This document shows positions 4,764 to 5,598 of a DNA stretch of 5,598 nucleotides, piece after piece. Origin of the DNA: Candidatus Aminicenantota bacterium (GTDB lineage: Bacteria; Acidobacteriota; Aminicenantia; Aminicenantales; Saccharicenantaceae); contig DSDX01000370.1 in NCBI GenBank assembly GCA_011048485.1, forward strand, positions 1-5,598, written 5' to 3'. How positions within the stretch are numbered: position 1 is the stretch's first letter; each line of letters begins with the position of its first letter. The notes beneath the pieces were generated by a model. The model was not told the origin of the DNA. It worked only from the letters and a program-made list of their open reading frames with translations, and ran no database searches. A program made the translations under genes and the position numbers.

Positions 4764-5598
4764 AATGAGTTTTTCGGGCCCGGCCGGCCGGCCGGGCGGC
4801 CGCGGCCAGGCTCAGCCGCTCGAGCTCGCGCCCGACCTCGTCCGCGCCGACGGTCCGTCCGATCTCCTTCCCCCACTTCCGGGCCAGCGCGGCCGGGTCG
4901 GCCGCGCGGTTGCGGGCCCAGAGGAGGACCAGCTTGGCCGTCTCGTCCGGTCCGAACGCGGCCGGTCGCGTCGGCTCGGCGGGCGCCTCGGCCGCGGCCT
5001 GTCGCGGCGCCAGCGAGGACAGGATATGGACCGTGTCCCGGGCAATGGCCAGCTCTTCGTTGGTCGGCACGACCATGATTTTCACCCGGCCGGAGCTGAT
5101 GATCGGCTCGTTGGCCTCGTTCTTGGCCGGATCGAGGACGATGCCGAACGTCTCGAGGCCCTCGGTGACGAGCCGGCGGACGAGCCGGGAGTTCTCGCCG
5201 ACCCCGCCGGTGAAGACGACGGCGTCGAGCCGCCCCATCTCGGCCATGTAGGCCCCGACGTACTTCTTGATCGTGTGGCAGTAGATCTCGAGGGCCAGCT
5301 GGTGGCGCTCGCTCCCGTTCGCGGCCTCCTGTTCGATCTCTCGCATGTCGTTGGACGTCTCGGTCAGGCCGAGCATGCCGCTATTCTTGTTCATGATGGA
5401 GTCGATCTCCTTCGTCCCCAGCTTCTCCCGCTCCATGATATAGGGGACGAGGGCCGGATCGATGCTGCCGCAGCGCGTGCCCATGACCAGTCCTTCGAGG
5501 GGCGTGAAGCCCATCGTCGTGTCCACCGACCTCCCCTTGGCCACGGCCGTCAGGCTGGCCCCGTTGCCGAGGTGGCAGGTGACGAGGTGGAGCTTCTC
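4762..5598 (-). CDS. ackA: Acetate kinase, C-terminal part with an extra C-terminal extension (runs off right edge)
   Basis: Acetate kinase interconverts acetyl phosphate + ADP and acetate + ATP in the cytoplasm. The visible 278 residues start at EKLHLVTCHLGNGASL, which carries the ASKHA-fold phosphate-binding HLGNGAS motif. They continue with SVDTTMGFTPLEGLVMGTRCG, including the active-site Arg of MGTR. Next come the adenosine motif FTGGVGENSRLVRRL (129-143) and PTNEELAIARD (178-188), whose Glu binds Mg2+. The segment after GTRCG reads SIDP where many family members have DIDP; I do not take this as inactivating. The normal family end is near residue 193 (DTVHIL). Here the frame continues for about 85 more residues. 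The N-terminal part, start codon and promoter are outside the window. Being first of the visible genes, it links ATP formation from acetyl phosphate with the downstream hdr genes. A pta gene further upstream would be expected but cannot be seen. Confidence 0.97.
   Translation of the reverse strand, partial: EKLHLVTCHLGNGASLTAVAKGRSVDTTMGFTPLEGLVMGTRCGSIDPALVPYIMEREKLGTKEIDSIMNKNSGMLGLTETSNDMREIEQEAANGSERHQLALEIYCHTIKKYVGAYMAEMGRLDAVVFTGGVGENSRLVRRLVTEGLETFGIVLDPAKNEANEPIISSGRVKIMVVPTNEELAIARDTVHILSSLAPRQAAAEAPAEPTRPAAFGPDETAKLVLLWARNRAADPAALARKWGKEIGRTVGADEVGRELERLSLAAAARPAGRARKTH
4765..5019 (-). other. C-terminal extension of acetate kinase (linker plus helical segment plus basic tail)
   Basis: This is about 85 residues beyond the usual end of acetate kinase. 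First comes an Ala/Pro/Glu linker (LAPRQAAAEAPAEPTRPAA). Then a segment of about 50 residues looks helical, with DETAKLVLLWARNRA, DPAALARKWGKEIG and DEVGRELERLSLA. Last is a basic tail, RPAGRARKTH. Codon and base use stay like the rest of the gene, with even higher G+C at the very end. It could be a small interaction domain fused to the enzyme. A less exciting reading is drift of the stop codon into GC-rich DNA that has no other stops. The ordered heptad-like middle part argues mildly for a real domain. Confidence 0.7.
4778..4797 (-). repeat. 20-base perfect GC palindrome at the 3' end of ackA
   Basis: The stretch is exactly self-complementary over 20 bases and consists only of G and C, with GGCC units three times. 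On the minus-strand transcript it can fold into an 8-bp stem with a 4-base loop, just before the ackA stop. It is followed by an A-run rather than a U-run, so it is not a standard intrinsic terminator. It might slow ribosomes or protect transcript ends between ackA and the next gene, or simply reflect Ala/Arg/Pro/Gly codons. Confidence 0.5.

Noticed and set aside
4771..4797. Possible intrinsic terminator: GC palindrome next to a T-run
   Set aside because: On the transcribed minus strand the palindrome is followed by an A-run. The T-run lies on the wrong side for a terminator in either direction.
4751..4876. 42-codon N-terminal extension of the 165-residue protein
   Set aside because: The extension is Arg/Gly-rich, overlaps ackA in another frame and lacks support. 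The ATG at 4750 has a good ribosome binding site.
5542..5544. GTG as a start of acetate kinase
   Set aside because: The frame continues upstream to the window edge with the conserved CHLGNGASLTA segment, so this GTG is an internal valine and the gene is truncated by the window.

Overview
The window is almost entirely coding, and every supported gene lies on the minus strand. Transcription therefore runs from position 5598 down to 1. The gene order is ackA (3' part) -> a 165-residue cysteine-rich protein -> a 615-residue HEAT-repeat protein -> hdrC -> hdrB -> hdrA (5' part). The gaps are 11, 1, 54, 9 and -4 bases, with ribosome binding sites that often overlap the preceding stop codon. This is the layout of one translationally coupled operon whose promoter lies beyond the right edge.

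Region by region: 5598-4762 is the C-terminal part of acetate kinase, with an unusual in-frame tail of about 85 residues. 4750-4253 encodes a small protein I cannot assign, with six cysteines all in its last 60 residues. 4251-2404 encodes an alpha-solenoid of about 17 HEAT-like repeats, started from TTG. 2349-1942, 1932-1000 and 1003-1 encode the three subunits of a heterodisulfide-reductase-like complex: HdrC with two ferredoxin-type clusters, HdrB with two complete CCG cysteine motifs, and HdrA with an FAD fold and inserted ferredoxin clusters. No intergenic stretch exceeds 54 bases. I see no tRNA, rRNA, CRISPR array, insertion sequence or convincing terminator.

Biology: HdrABC complexes in methanogens, and their homologues in anaerobic bacteria, are soluble flavin-based electron-bifurcating or confurcating modules. 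Acetate kinase makes ATP from acetyl phosphate. Their joint operon suggests a strict anaerobe that couples acetate-forming substrate-level phosphorylation to redox balancing of ferredoxin, NAD(P)H or a thiol/disulfide pair. The HEAT solenoid and the cysteine-rich protein sit between the two enzyme sets and are the least explained part. A scaffold, regulatory or sensor role is inference.

Organism: the high G+C, strong GCC/CTG/GAC codon preference, Shine-Dalgarno sites and acetate kinase point to an anaerobic bacterium. Candidates are the Acidobacteriota/Aminicenantes or Desulfobacterota sphere, but the phylum is a low-confidence guess from general impression, not from a search.
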